Of a DNA stretch of 64,000 bases, positions 31,953-41,457 are shown in pieces; position 1 is the stretch's first letter, and every line of letters starts with the position of its first letter. A model generated the notes under the pieces. The model searched no databases. It saw nothing but the letters and a program-made list of their open reading frames with translations, and had not been told where the DNA came from. The translations under genes were made by a program, and so were the position numbers. The DNA comes from Candidatus Omnitrophota bacterium (lineage in GTDB: Bacteria > Hinthialibacterota > Hinthialibacteria > Hinthialibacterales > JAKPRU01): the NCBI GenBank assembly GCA_029570205.1, contig JAKQSI010000118.1, forward strand, positions 62,001 to 126,000, given 5' to 3'.

Positions 31953-34505
31953 ATGTTCGCTTATTCCCGGTTTGTTCTGTTGGGTTTACTCGTTTCTGTT
32001 TTTACCGCTTTTGTGTCGCCCGTGTTCTCCGTACTCCCGCCCTCTGTCTGTGACATTTACAAAGATAAATCCTCTTCGGTCAATTTCTATGACCTGCTGT
32101 TCGTTGCAAGCCAGTGGAACACGCCCGGCGCGGAAGGGGCCACGGCCGACTGGAGTTCCAACGGTGTGGTGGATAGCGGGGATCTCAGGTTGTTCATCGA
32201 GATGTATCGAATGAGACTGGATTACCCGACTCCCACCATGACACCTGCACCCGCGTCCTCAGAGACTCCAGGTCCCACTGAGACTTTCACCCCAACCGAA
32301 ACACCGACTGAGACAGAGGCACCAACTCCTACTCCATCCGACACCCCTTCGATTACCGAAATACCGACGCCATTCATCCCTGTCGATACGCCGACACCGA
32401 CGGTTCCGCAAATCCCGACCTACACCCCGACTCCCTCTCCGACACCGACACCGACAAGCATTCCGCCGACATCCACCCCCACACCGTATGTCGGAAAATT
32501 CAAAGAGTATCTCTTTGATTTTGAAGATGTTACAGCGCCGGCTCTTCCGGCTCTTCTGAAAACGGAGACCGATCCCCGCGCGGTCGATGAGGAACGACTC
32601 CTGATGCAGGGCGATCCGATTCCCAATACCCTGTTCTCATGGTTTACCCGAAATGCCGGCACGGATAATCACGGTCTCGCATACAGCGGCACACGAAGCG
32701 CGGCGCTCAACGCGCGAAGCGGCTGGTATAACCTCAAACAAACTTCCATCCTGACTCTTGTTCCAGTGTTTGACACGACCACAGCAAAAGATCCCCGGCT
32801 GGAATTCCGGGTTGCTTATGATATCGAACCCGTTGTCGGGCAGGTGTTCGATTTCCTGGCCTTGGAACTGTCCACCGATGGCGGCACAACCTACAAGTTT
32901 ATGGATATCAATCAGGATGGCCAGATTGTTTCCAATCCTCAACTGCTGGGATTCGATGCTCTTTACGGGAGCAGCGATACAGATGAGGACGGGCTGGACA
33001 AGGGCGATTTTCAGTTCTACAGCTTGAAATTGCCCTCTTCGACACAGATCGTGATTGCATTCCGGTTTATGTCGGATCAGTTTGATTCCAGCTACCGTGG
33101 TGTCTTTCTGGATGATATTCATGTCTATGATGCGGGAGCCGTGGTTTCCGATCAGCCGGTGATCACCAAGATCAGTGTGTTGGGCGGCGGCTTGCTGTAC
33201 GCGGATGATGAAAGCACCATCGTGATCAACGGGTCGCATCTCAGCCCGCCACAGTCGGTTCTTCTTTCTTACGATGTAATTACCGAAATCGGCGGCGAGC
33301 AATTGACCGATCATTTGACCTTCCCCCTCAGTTTCCAGATTGTCAGCGATCAGGAAATCCGTGCCGTGATTCCACGTCAGGAGATGTTCGAATCGAATAT
33401 CTCAGCGGAATTGACCCTGACGAGGACGGATGGCCGGTCTGGGGTCTATACCGATCTTCCGATCCTCGCCGCTCCAAGGCCGCAGATTGCGACGCTCAAT
33501 CCCAATCCGATTTTCATGGAGGCGGAGAATACATCGTTTACGTTGACCGGGGAGCACTTCAGAACCCCGGACAATTCCGGGAACTGGGGTTCGATTGTCG
33601 GTATCGGTCAGCAGCAGGGGGATGAATATATCTACGAAGAATTCACCACGCTTTCCGGAATTGAGTCGATCAGCAGGCAGCAGATCGTGATCGATCCGTT
33701 CCGCATTGTGGGTCGTTTGGCAGCCGGGGAAGCCATTTTACAGGTGACCAATCCGTATTCTGGGCTGGCTTCCTCGCCGTTCCTCGTTGAGGTTAAAGGG
33801 GGCGCAGGGGAGGCGAGAATCGAGCAAGTCTTGATCGACTATTGGGATCGTCCCTATATCGAGATTGATGAGGAACAGACTCTCATTCTGCGCGGCTCGA
33901 ATTTCTCCCAGAGCCGTATGAACCTGACTATCGGCGGTGTGACGATTGTTGCGGATGGTGCCGTGGTCAACGAGGCCAGCACGCAGATTCAGATACAAGC
34001 CGATGAAATCTCATTGATCGCCAGTCCGGGCCTCCTGAGCGCCACCGGCAGTGTACCGATTGTTCTGGATATTGCGGGCTGGGTTTCCATGGCAACCTAC
34101 GAGGCCCGCGATGCCTCTCCGCCGGTCCTGAAACGGATTGATCCGACTACGCTGGACAATACGCAGATCGGGTATTTGACCATCTATGGCGACAACTTCC
34201 GTGGCCGTGGCAGCGAGGACCCCACCCAGGTCGATCTTTTGCCCTGCAACGCGGCCGGAGAACTTCTGCCCGGCGGTCAGCCGATCTCCCTGGAGGTTAC
34301 CTCGCTGGACCTCTGGATCGATCCCACCGAAGGAGCCGAGGATAGTATCTATAACCTGGTAATTGACGAATACAGCCTTGAAGTTCCGGCAGGTGAAACC
34401 CGTTACTTCCGTGTCCGGGTCACCAATCCGTTTTCGGGCCTCAGTACCATGGAACCCGCGCCCGGTTCGGTCTTGGAGGATGTCCTTTTTATTGTGACAG
34501 GTTGA
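31953..34505 (+). CDS. Secreted protein: dockerin-like domain, Pro/Thr linker, IPT/TIG domains
   Basis: The protein has 850 residues from ATG 31953 (AGAGAGG upstream). After a signal peptide comes VCDIYKDKSSSVNFYDLLFVASQWNTPG...ADWSSNGVVDSGDLRLFIEMY (about 31-85), two EF-hand-like loops as in type I dockerins. Then a linker of about 100 residues dominated by TPTPTP and PTET repeats. The rest contains a region with ELSTDGGTTYKFMDIN and DDIHVYDAG like discoidin or lectin folds, followed by three or more IPT/TIG immunoglobulin-like units (ITKISVLGGGLLYADDESTIVINGSHL; IATLNPNPIFMEAENTSFTLTGEHF; IEQVLIDYWDRPYIEIDEEQTLILRGSNF; LKRIDPTTLDNTQIGYLTIYGDNF). Likely cell-surface or extracellular; binding partner unknown. 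Confidence 0.8.
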   Translation: MFAYSRFVLLGLLVSVFTAFVSPVFSVLPPSVCDIYKDKSSSVNFYDLLFVASQWNTPGAEGATADWSSNGVVDSGDLRLFIEMYRMRLDYPTPTMTPAPASSETPGPTETFTPTETPTETEAPTPTPSDTPSITEIPTPFIPVDTPTPTVPQIPTYTPTPSPTPTPTSIPPTSTPTPYVGKFKEYLFDFEDVTAPALPALLKTETDPRAVDEERLLMQGDPIPNTLFSWFTRNAGTDNHGLAYSGTRSAALNARSGWYNLKQTSILTLVPVFDTTTAKDPRLEFRVAYDIEPVVGQVFDFLALELSTDGGTTYKFMDINQDGQIVSNPQLLGFDALYGSSDTDEDGLDKGDFQFYSLKLPSSTQIVIAFRFMSDQFDSSYRGVFLDDIHVYDAGAVVSDQPVITKISVLGGGLLYADDESTIVINGSHLSPPQSVLLSYDVITEIGGEQLTDHLTFPLSFQIVSDQEIRAVIPRQEMFESNISAELTLTRTDGRSGVYTDLPILAAPRPQIATLNPNPIFMEAENTSFTLTGEHFRTPDNSGNWGSIVGIGQQQGDEYIYEEFTTLSGIESISRQQIVIDPFRIVGRLAAGEAILQVTNPYSGLASSPFLVEVKGGAGEARIEQVLIDYWDRPYIEIDEEQTLILRGSNFSQSRMNLTIGGVTIVADGAVVNEASTQIQIQADEISLIASPGLLSATGSVPIVLDIAGWVSMATYEARDASPPVLKRIDPTTLDNTQIGYLTIYGDNFRGRGSEDPTQVDLLPCNAAGELLPGGQPISLEVTSLDLWIDPTEGAEDSIYNLVIDEYSLEVPAGETRYFRVRVTNPFSGLSTMEPAPGSVLEDVLFIVTG

Positions 34506-34546
34506 CAAAAGGGAAGGGAAGACGGTTGTGAGGCTTGGCCCTGTCC

Positions 34547-34563
34547 CGATCCCGAAGGGATCG
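34547..34563. terminator. Hairpin between converging genes
   Basis: CGATCCC-GAA-GGGATCG is a perfect seven-pair stem with a three-base loop in the 80-base gap between two converging genes. There is no T-run. Confidence 0.45.
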
Positions 34564-34584
34564 AATGTGCGTAGCCCCAGGTAC

Positions 34585-35592
34585 TCACATCGGCCTCAAA
34601 TCCACCTTTCCCGCAATCTCTCCCTCCACGGTCAGTGTCTCTGTCTCCCCCTTCGGTCGGATGACACTGATTCTTACGCTCTGGTCCGGCGGAACATGCG
34701 CATAACGGCACGTTAATGCGGCTGCCTGCATAATGCCGTCATTGTCAATCTGCCCGCGCAGAATCGTTGTCGGGCCGTTCAGAGTCTCCAGTTCAACAAG
34801 TCGGTCTTCCGGCCCGGCCAGCGCGGTGATTCGCAGATTCTCCCTCTCGTCTCGGCCCACCACGACTTTTGTCTTATCAGACAACCGGAAATGCCGACCT
34901 ACCTTCGCCAGAAGGATATTCGGTACATTCAATTCGTCATGCGCGAGGAGATCGTACATCCGTGCTCCGAAGTTCCGGTCGGTGAGAATGCACCCGCCAC
35001 CCACCGGCGGAATCTCCTCAATCCCCCATTCTTTAGCCAGGGCCAATTGCTCCTGCCTGGACCGACCATTTATGCTGAGCAGCCTGTTCCGGTCGATCCG
35101 ACCTGCCCGCTCCGGGATGGTCGGCTCCATCAATCGCGCACAGAGCGGACGCAGCAGCAGGCTCTCCAGTCCTGATTCCCGCTCGACTACTCTCATTGAG
35201 TCCCGATTCTGCGACATCGGACGCTGCCCGATCACCTCACCGGTAAAGACGAACTCCGCCCCGAACCCCGGCATCATCTCTTTTGCCTTGCGAAGCATGA
35301 AAATCTTGCAGTCGATACACGGGTTGAATGCGGCCCCCCGGCCGTGGCGGGGATATCGAAGAATCTCCAGGTATTCTTCCGTGATATCCGGCTCGTGCAG
35401 CGCTAATCCGAGACGATGTAACTCCTTCGACAATATATCCGGCGTTTCGTTTTTCTCCCGGCCATAGCGCCAGCAGGCTGCCTTGAACCTCACGAGACAC
35501 ATACGAACTCCGAGGTTGTGCATAAGGTGGACCGCCAGAATACTGTCCAGCCCGCCTGATACCAATCCGATTGCCGACACCGAGTCGCTCAT
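34585..35592 (-). CDS. PP-loop ATP-dependent thiouridylase-like protein (MnmA/TtuA-like)
   Basis: The protein (335 residues) has the PP-loop motif GLVSGGLDSILAVH at residues 10-22, which binds ATP for adenylation of a tRNA base, and a NPCIDCKIFMLRKA segment (about 90-103) with two cysteines (Cys92, Cys95). TGEVIGQRPMSQNR follows. The C-terminal half (from GGGCILTDRNFGARMYDLL) has a beta-rich region (KVGRHFRLSDKTKVVVGRDERENLRI) like the NFACT-R-type domain found attached to such enzymes. The probable role is tRNA thiolation, but the exact tRNA position is not shown. GGAGG lies six bases before the ATG. Confidence 0.78.
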   Translation of the reverse strand: MSDSVSAIGLVSGGLDSILAVHLMHNLGVRMCLVRFKAACWRYGREKNETPDILSKELHRLGLALHEPDITEEYLEILRYPRHGRGAAFNPCIDCKIFMLRKAKEMMPGFGAEFVFTGEVIGQRPMSQNRDSMRVVERESGLESLLLRPLCARLMEPTIPERAGRIDRNRLLSINGRSRQEQLALAKEWGIEEIPPVGGGCILTDRNFGARMYDLLAHDELNVPNILLAKVGRHFRLSDKTKVVVGRDERENLRITALAGPEDRLVELETLNGPTTILRGQIDNDGIMQAAALTCRYAHVPPDQSVRISVIRPKGETETLTVEGEIAGKVDLRPM

Positions 35593-36006
35593 CGCAAATC
35601 CTCCGGAGTGGCTATCCTATGCGTCTTCCGAGACTTCTCCAATACCTATCTGGATAGTACCCGGGAACGAAATAACATCATGCCTGTGTGGGCAGTGCGG
35701 TTGGGTGTTTCCGTGAGAGTCGAAAAGGAAGCTTCCGGCAGGCCATGACCCTAGGCGAAATGCTCCTCCAAGAGGTCTTTTCGCCCGGCGCTTACTTCCG
35801 ATTCAATCTGACCTTGTGTGAGGGCGGGTACTTCGGACATCGCTGGTTCTGGACAGCGGATTTCTTTTCATGGGATACCCCCTATGCCTGGGGCCTGGTC
35901 CACGTGGAAGACAGTTCGGGGATTCGAGAATATATGCTCTACTGATCCCGCTTAAATCGGCGATCTGTAAGCCCACGTTTCCATCGGCATCATATCGGCG
36001 CAACAT
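35593..36006. other. Spacer between the PP-loop gene and the restriction endonuclease gene
   Basis: The only candidate here is a plus-strand frame at about 35745-35945 (MTLGEMLLQEVFSPGAYFRFNLTLCEGGYFGHRWFW...), which is aromatic-rich and might be a remnant of a displaced gene, but it has no ribosome-binding site and no recognised family. I see no repeat of the hairpin type. Confidence 0.35.
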
Positions 36007-36726
36007 CTATGTCGAAGATTTCGTAAAATGCTCCTCACCGTATTTCGAATAATAGTACAGCACGGAACGTTCCGCGATTTCATTCATAATCTTGACCATT
36101 TCATCCACCGACCATTTTGTCTCCCGAAAGTAAAAACTACCCCTGTTCAACTTTCCGCCGGCCTCATTGTGCAAATAGATTTTGTTCAATTTACCGAACA
36201 TTGCCATTGTGGAAACCCGGTCAAGAATAGAGGAATTATCGGCGAAGTCGCAGCCATAGCCAAAACAGATAAATGGGAAAATGCTCTCGCGCATCAGGGC
36301 GGTTCTTAGACAAATAAGGTTTTTCCCCAGCCTTTCAATAACGTTTCCCCGTGCTTGTCTGGGAAGCCCCTCCTTCTCACGCAGGTCATTTGTTCCTTGG
36401 TTTTTCACTTCACCGATGAGAATGGGGTATGATATTGCATCATCGGGTCTTCCTTGCATATAGAGTATTCCTCCATCCGGCCGAATGGAACTACTATTAA
36501 AATGATAGTGGAACTCGATATCGGGATAAGTGTACCGCAACTCTGCCACGATGTCCTTTAGGAACCACTGTTTTACATGAACAAGTGAAATCTTCTTATT
36601 GAATCTTTCTGTCAAGTGATCTTCAACGCGAAGCAAGGCCTGTATAATATCAGATTCCTGCTTTTTTGACGTCACATTGATAACCGTACCCGTGCGTTGC
36701 TGTCTGAGTTGTTCTTTCCGTGCCAT
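36007..36726 (-). CDS. EcoRI-family type II restriction endonuclease
   Basis: The protein has 239 residues from ATG 36726, with AAGGA eight bases upstream; the track start is the preceding GTG. It carries FNSSSIRPDGGILYMQGRPDDAISYPILIGEVKNQGTND, which lines up with EcoRI's NSSIKPDGGIV...VLVAEAKHQGKD, so Asp84, Glu106 and Lys108 are the predicted catalytic set. GNVIERLGKNL matches EcoRI's GNAIERSHKNI, and ALMRESIFPFICFGYG matches FMLSESHFPYVLFLEG. EcoRI cuts G/AATTC; specificity here is inferred and may differ. It is 13 bases downstream of its probable cognate methylase. The pair looks more AT-rich than its neighbours, which suggests horizontal transfer. Confidence 0.88.
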   Translation of the reverse strand: MARKEQLRQQRTGTVINVTSKKQESDIIQALLRVEDHLTERFNKKISLVHVKQWFLKDIVAELRYTYPDIEFHYHFNSSSIRPDGGILYMQGRPDDAISYPILIGEVKNQGTNDLREKEGLPRQARGNVIERLGKNLICLRTALMRESIFPFICFGYGCDFADNSSILDRVSTMAMFGKLNKIYLHNEAGGKLNRGSFYFRETKWSVDEMVKIMNEIAERSVLYYYSKYGEEHFTKSST

Positions 36727-36739
36727 CACTATGATCCTT

Positions 36740-37915
36740 CTACTTGCGTTCTACCAAGAACATTTGCTCGGTTACGTGAACTGACCGGTTTCGGATATTT
36801 CGGCAGCCACGAAATGTGTTGTATTTGATTTCAATTACCTCAACTGAACCTAGACGATTGAGTATACACATCATTTCTCCCGGGGATATGAATCCTTCAT
36901 CATTGAATGAAACAAGAACGAATCGAGTATCCAAAGACTCGATTAGATCCCGAAAGGACGTCAATGAGTTAGACCTGACATTGAATCTGGACCGCTTCCA
37001 ATTCACGGGGATGCCGGAAACATTGCTGACGTCCGTCGGACGTTCGTAAGTGACAATAAGATTAAGCATGAAGTAGTTCGATCCGTACGGATGTTGATTA
37101 TATGGGGGATCTAGGTAGGTAAGGTCTAGGTCACGAATCTGCGGAGCAATACCATTCGCGTCGCCGTGAAACACGTCTACTTCACACTCGAATCTACTCA
37201 ATATCGGAGGTTGCAGCCGGATTTCACCCAGTATTCGTTTCAATGCATCTGCATTTGTTCCACCATACTTCCCGATTCTCGTTCGACGATCCTTGTGAAA
37301 TCCCTTAAACACGCCGGAAGTATTCGCATGAACTGAGGCCTCGCTGAGAAGCGGACCGAGAATCAGGTCACGGTACTCGCAAGAAACTTCGTTAATCATT
37401 CTGCGGTAGTTGTCGATACGACGCGCATTTTGTTTTGTGTAGAAAACACGGTCATCCTTTGTTATATTGTGTTCAGAACGAGGGGCATATAGTTCTTCGA
37501 TGAATCCGGGTGCAAATTCTTCAGAATCGACCCGGCTGTTCAGATCGGCGATAATCAGTGCCAATTCCCGCTGATTGACGGCGTTCTTGTTTTTCAAATA
37601 ACATCTCGAAACGACAGCTGCGTAATCCTCAAGATCAATCGTTGCGAGGTATTGTGCGTGCCGCTTAAAGTAGCGAGCAACGACCCCTGATCCTGAGAAG
37701 GCATCCAAAATGCGAATTCGGTCCTTCCCCAATTTCTCTTTGATACGGAACACCACCGCCTCAATCTCGGGAATCAGAGAACGCTTGTTACCGATATAAG
37801 TTATCAGTTGATCGGTAAGATATCCGGGAACCTCTTCGAGGACCGTCTCTCCAAAGAGATTGGTTTGATAGGAACTCTTCAGGTTCTTGGTAATATGTGC
37901 CGGATATTGACTCAT
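36740..37915 (-). CDS. D12-class DNA adenine-N6 methyltransferase
   Basis: The protein (391 residues) has GYLTDQLITYIGNKRSLIPEI (31-51), the entry motif of Dam/D12-class methylases, then ILDAFSGSGVVARYFK (69-84) for SAM binding and LDLTYLDPPYNQHPYGSNYFMLN (263-285) with the DPPY catalytic motif. The long insert between the motifs is the target-recognition region. It is the probable protective partner of the EcoRI-family enzyme downstream, but M.EcoRI itself is of a different class, so this system combines an EcoRI-like nuclease with a FokI/Dam-like methylase. The methylase comes first in the operon, a common arrangement. Transfer is likely. Confidence 0.88.
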   Translation of the reverse strand: MSQYPAHITKNLKSSYQTNLFGETVLEEVPGYLTDQLITYIGNKRSLIPEIEAVVFRIKEKLGKDRIRILDAFSGSGVVARYFKRHAQYLATIDLEDYAAVVSRCYLKNKNAVNQRELALIIADLNSRVDSEEFAPGFIEELYAPRSEHNITKDDRVFYTKQNARRIDNYRRMINEVSCEYRDLILGPLLSEASVHANTSGVFKGFHKDRRTRIGKYGGTNADALKRILGEIRLQPPILSRFECEVDVFHGDANGIAPQIRDLDLTYLDPPYNQHPYGSNYFMLNLIVTYERPTDVSNVSGIPVNWKRSRFNVRSNSLTSFRDLIESLDTRFVLVSFNDEGFISPGEMMCILNRLGSVEVIEIKYNTFRGCRNIRNRSVHVTEQMFLVERK

Positions 37916-37936
37916 CTACTACATTTCCTTTCCCGC

Positions 37937-39415
37937 TCACCTCCGCCGCAGCGGATCTTCGACTTTCAGCGAGACGTATCGGGGAAATCCGTCCTTTGCG
38001 CCGGCGCGGTCGATCTGAAGGATTGCCGTGATTCCTCTGCGCTGGGCGGCGCGATTTGCCAGCAAGCCGATCTGTTCCATATAGGATGCCAAGTCGGGAG
38101 TCGGCCGGCTCATTTCCAGAATCAAATCGCCGGGTTGCAAACCGGCTTTCTCGGCATGACTGCCCGGAAGAATCTCGGTAATCACCACGCCGCGCGATTC
38201 CGGCGGGTAGCCATATTTGCCACGATTTGCATCGGTCAGCTCTTCAACAGCGAAGCCCATCAGAATTTCTTCCCATTCCGCTGTCCCGGTCAAGAGATAC
38301 CGGGGCAGTTCCTCTATAGTTATCCGCAAGTCCAGTTTCTTTTTGTCTCGGAAGACAGAAACGGGCACGGTGGACCCGACAGGTGTCTGTGTTACCAGGT
38401 TCTGTAGTTGGGGTCCGCCACTGACTTTATGATTGTTGAACGCCACAATCACATCCCCGGTTTCCAGACCCGCTCGCGATGCCGGTGTGCCGGGACGCAC
38501 ATCCGTAATCAAGGCGCCCTGAAGTGTCCCCCAGTCCTCCAGGCGTGCATTCTTCAATGAGTCGATCTGCACTCCCAGCCAGCCTCGAACCACATGCCCA
38601 TTTGCCAACAGGCTCTCGACCACAAATCGCGCCATGTTGCTCGGAATGGCAAACCCGATACCCAGATTGGCCTGAGTTCCCGCCGTCTGAATGGAATTGT
38701 TGATTCCGATGACCTCTCCGTTGAGATTGACAAGAGGCCCCCCGCTGTTGCCGATATTGATCGCGGCAGTGGTTTGAATGAAATCCTTGTACATGAACAG
38801 GCGATTCTCGTTGTCCAGTGGGACATCCTCGCCTGTACGATTCTTCGCGCTGACAATACCCTCGCTCGCACTTCCAAACAGCCGAAACGGACTCCCGATC
38901 GCCAGTACCCATTCTCCTACCCGCAATGCGTCAGAGTTGCCGAGCGTCACCGTCGGCAGGTCGCCCGGGCAGTTCTCTAGTTGCAGAAGAGCTATGTCCG
39001 TATACGGATCGTACCCCGCAATTTCCCCGTTAAATTCCCGCCCGTCGGCAAGCTGCGCGCTCAGCTTTTCGGCTCCCTCCAACACATGATAATTCGTCAG
39101 AATCAGCCCATCGGCGCGAATAATCATCCCGGAACCCTGCCAGCTCTGCCGGTCCGGGATGATGTCCAGCATATCCCGGAATCTCTCCGGCAGTTCCTGA
39201 ATAATCTCGTTGATTCTCTCACGGTCTGCCCAATTGAATTTCCGCTCTCCGTTGATACTCACAACCGCCGGAGATACCTTCTCAATTGCGATCACAAATG
39301 AGTCGGACAGCAGACGGGCGTCGAACATCCGAATATCCGGCTGCGGTTCGGACCACGCAGACAGGACCGGAATCAAGAACAAGACGGTTGCGCCAAAAAC
39401 AAGTCTTCGCATCAT
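37937..39415 (-). CDS. htrA: HtrA/Deg-family serine protease with two PDZ domains
   Basis: The protein (492 residues) has a signal peptide (MMRRLVFGATVLFLIPVLSAWS) and a trypsin-like domain with catalytic His110 (LTNYHVLEGA), Asp140 (DPYTDIALLQ) and Ser224 (TTAAINIGNSGGPLVN). Two PDZ domains follow (GWLGVQIDSLKN...GALITDVRPGTPASRAGLETGDVIVAFN; and ESRGVVITEILPGSHAEKAGLQPGDLIL). The enzyme degrades or refolds damaged envelope proteins. The first ATG of an ATG-ATG pair is at 39415; the track start lies 21 codons upstream. It lies downstream of dnaG by 112 bases. Confidence 0.93.
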   Translation of the reverse strand: MMRRLVFGATVLFLIPVLSAWSEPQPDIRMFDARLLSDSFVIAIEKVSPAVVSINGERKFNWADRERINEIIQELPERFRDMLDIIPDRQSWQGSGMIIRADGLILTNYHVLEGAEKLSAQLADGREFNGEIAGYDPYTDIALLQLENCPGDLPTVTLGNSDALRVGEWVLAIGSPFRLFGSASEGIVSAKNRTGEDVPLDNENRLFMYKDFIQTTAAINIGNSGGPLVNLNGEVIGINNSIQTAGTQANLGIGFAIPSNMARFVVESLLANGHVVRGWLGVQIDSLKNARLEDWGTLQGALITDVRPGTPASRAGLETGDVIVAFNNHKVSGGPQLQNLVTQTPVGSTVPVSVFRDKKKLDLRITIEELPRYLLTGTAEWEEILMGFAVEELTDANRGKYGYPPESRGVVITEILPGSHAEKAGLQPGDLILEMSRPTPDLASYMEQIGLLANRAAQRRGITAILQIDRAGAKDGFPRYVSLKVEDPLRRR

Positions 39416-39527
39416 GGCTATTCGAGTCTCGGAGGTACGGAAGTACGATATCTCAACCACGCCCCGCAAGCCACCCAATTCTCCCCTTATCTCTCCGGGT
39501 AGAGTGAATTCTTATATCGGACAAGTC

Positions 39528-41390
39528 TCAATCCGAATTGTCTTTCCCCAGTCCATGAAGGGAATCCAGCTGCCGTAAATGCTCGCGGGTTTTTTCATCC
39601 AGTTCACCCGACTGGCCGGGTTTCAGCTGTTCACGCAAGGCCTGAGCAAGCCGCTGGTGATCGAGCTTCCTTTTTCGATTCTCCAGGTCGGAGATAACTT
39701 GCGTGAGCAGTTGATCACGTTCTCCGCACACGGGAGCAATATCCGGCGCGGCTATCAGAACGGCTTGGGCAAGTTTGTCTTCGGCAAATAGGCCTTCCAG
39801 CAGAGCAGCCAGGTTCTTATACACACGGGGCTTGATCGGCATAAGGTTTTTGAGAATCGCCGAAAGGGGCAAATGCTCCCGGTCGGGAATCAGGTCCACC
39901 ACACGGTTGATCTGCTCCCGTTCCTCTGCGCGAAGCGGATTGACAGGCAAAGCGAGGTCTTCGTTCTCAACTCGCACCAACCCGAGGCCGTTCAGCGCCA
40001 GGGTAATCAGGTGCATCTTGTCCATTTCGACCGGTGTCAGATTATCCAATCTGACCTCATCTTTCATTTCGATGCTCCCCAATTCCTCGCGTTCGGGGCG
40101 CGTGTCGCGCATTCGTGAGAGGTCCTGACGGATGGCGGTTTCGCTCACTCCCATTTTCCCGGCGAGAAATGTGATGTATTCCGACCGGACAACGGCCTCG
40201 GGAATCCGCCGCAGGATCGGCAGAAGGTCCCGAACGACCGCACGTTGAGCAGCAACTCCCTCCAGCCCATACTGAACCACACTTCGGTTAAAACAATATT
40301 CAAAACCATCCAGCGCATTATCCAGCAAAGCTTTCATCGCATCGGTTCCCTCTTTGGCAAGAAAGGAATCCGGGTCTTCGCCGGACGGCAACACCACAAC
40401 CCGAACAGGAAGTCCGATGGTTAAGAAAACCTCTGCTCCTCGCCGTGCCGCCATCAGGCCCGGCTCATCGCCATCATAAATCAGGTAGATATTTTCTCCA
40501 TATCGTCGAAGGACTCGCGCGTGACTCTCGGTCAATGCCGTTCCAAGCGTTGCGACACTGTTTTCAAAACCGAAACGGTGAAGGGCAATGGCGTCCATGT
40601 ACCCTTCGACCACCAGGGTCCTTCCCATGCGGCGAATCGGCTCTCTTGCCTTCTCAAGCAGATAAAGCGTACGGCTCTTGTTGAACAGAGGGCTTTCGGG
40701 CGAATTGAGATATTTCGGCTCGCCATCGCCAAGAATGCGTCCCCCGAATGCCACCGTTTTGCCCAATGGATTGGCGATAGGGAACATGATCCGGTTGCGG
40801 AACCGGTCGTAGTATCCGCTTCCATCCTGCCGAGGGATAATCAAACCCAGTTCCTGCTGGACCGATTCAGGAATACCCATTCGAGACAATGGGCTCTTGA
40901 GCGCCTCCCAGGAATCGGGCGCATACCCCAGGCGGAATCGCTTGATATCGTTCTGGGAAAGGCCCCTTCGCGCGAGATATTCCTGAGGCGGTTTGGAATT
41001 GGCCAGCATTTTTGAGAACAGATTGGCCGCCGTTTCCATCACCTGTGTCCGGTCGAGATCGGGCCGTTCCCGATTCGCTTTACGATCGTCCTCTTCCAAG
41101 TTCAGGCGCACACCGGCACGGTCCGCCAGGAATCGCAATGCCTCAAAAAACGACAGGTTTTCGATGGACTGAATAAACGTCAGCGCTGTGCCCCCCTTGC
41201 CACAGCCGAAACACTTGAAGATTTGCCGTTCGGGATGGACACTGAATGAGCCTGTTTTCTCCTTGTGAAATGGGCACACGCCAAAGAAATACTGCCCGCG
41301 CCGTTTGAGAGAGACATAGTTCGAGACAATATCGACAATATCCGTCCGTTCAAGAACCTGATCGATGACTGTCTGGGGGATTTTTGCCAT
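39528..41390 (-). CDS. dnaG: DNA primase
   Basis: The protein lays RNA primers at the replication fork. It is 620 residues, typical for DnaG. The zinc-binding domain has GVCPFHKEKTGSFSVHPERQIFKCFGCGKGG (Cys39, His42, Cys60, Cys63). The catalytic Toprim core has RTLVVEGYMDAIALHRFGFENSVATLGTALTE and IYLIYDGDEPGLMAARR. The C-terminal region (from about 440) would bind DnaB helicase. dnaG is usually with rpoD; here it lies between a 16-unit hairpin array and htrA. The ribosome-binding site is weak (GAGAAC). Transcription may come from the glycosyltransferase gene upstream, through the array. Confidence 0.96.
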   Translation of the reverse strand: MAKIPQTVIDQVLERTDIVDIVSNYVSLKRRGQYFFGVCPFHKEKTGSFSVHPERQIFKCFGCGKGGTALTFIQSIENLSFFEALRFLADRAGVRLNLEEDDRKANRERPDLDRTQVMETAANLFSKMLANSKPPQEYLARRGLSQNDIKRFRLGYAPDSWEALKSPLSRMGIPESVQQELGLIIPRQDGSGYYDRFRNRIMFPIANPLGKTVAFGGRILGDGEPKYLNSPESPLFNKSRTLYLLEKAREPIRRMGRTLVVEGYMDAIALHRFGFENSVATLGTALTESHARVLRRYGENIYLIYDGDEPGLMAARRGAEVFLTIGLPVRVVVLPSGEDPDSFLAKEGTDAMKALLDNALDGFEYCFNRSVVQYGLEGVAAQRAVVRDLLPILRRIPEAVVRSEYITFLAGKMGVSETAIRQDLSRMRDTRPEREELGSIEMKDEVRLDNLTPVEMDKMHLITLALNGLGLVRVENEDLALPVNPLRAEEREQINRVVDLIPDREHLPLSAILKNLMPIKPRVYKNLAALLEGLFAEDKLAQAVLIAAPDIAPVCGERDQLLTQVISDLENRKRKLDHQRLAQALREQLKPGQSGELDEKTREHLRQLDSLHGLGKDNSD

Positions 41391-41457
41391 GTTCTCAACC
41401 GGGGGTTATTGGATGGAGATACTGTAGCATTGAGGGGATGAGGAGCGGAGAGCCATA

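Noticed and set aside
35688-35945. 85-aa plus-strand ORF next to the restriction endonuclease gene
   Set aside because: Protein-like in places, but no ribosome-binding site, no family and no neighbours to support it; mentioned only as a possible remnant.
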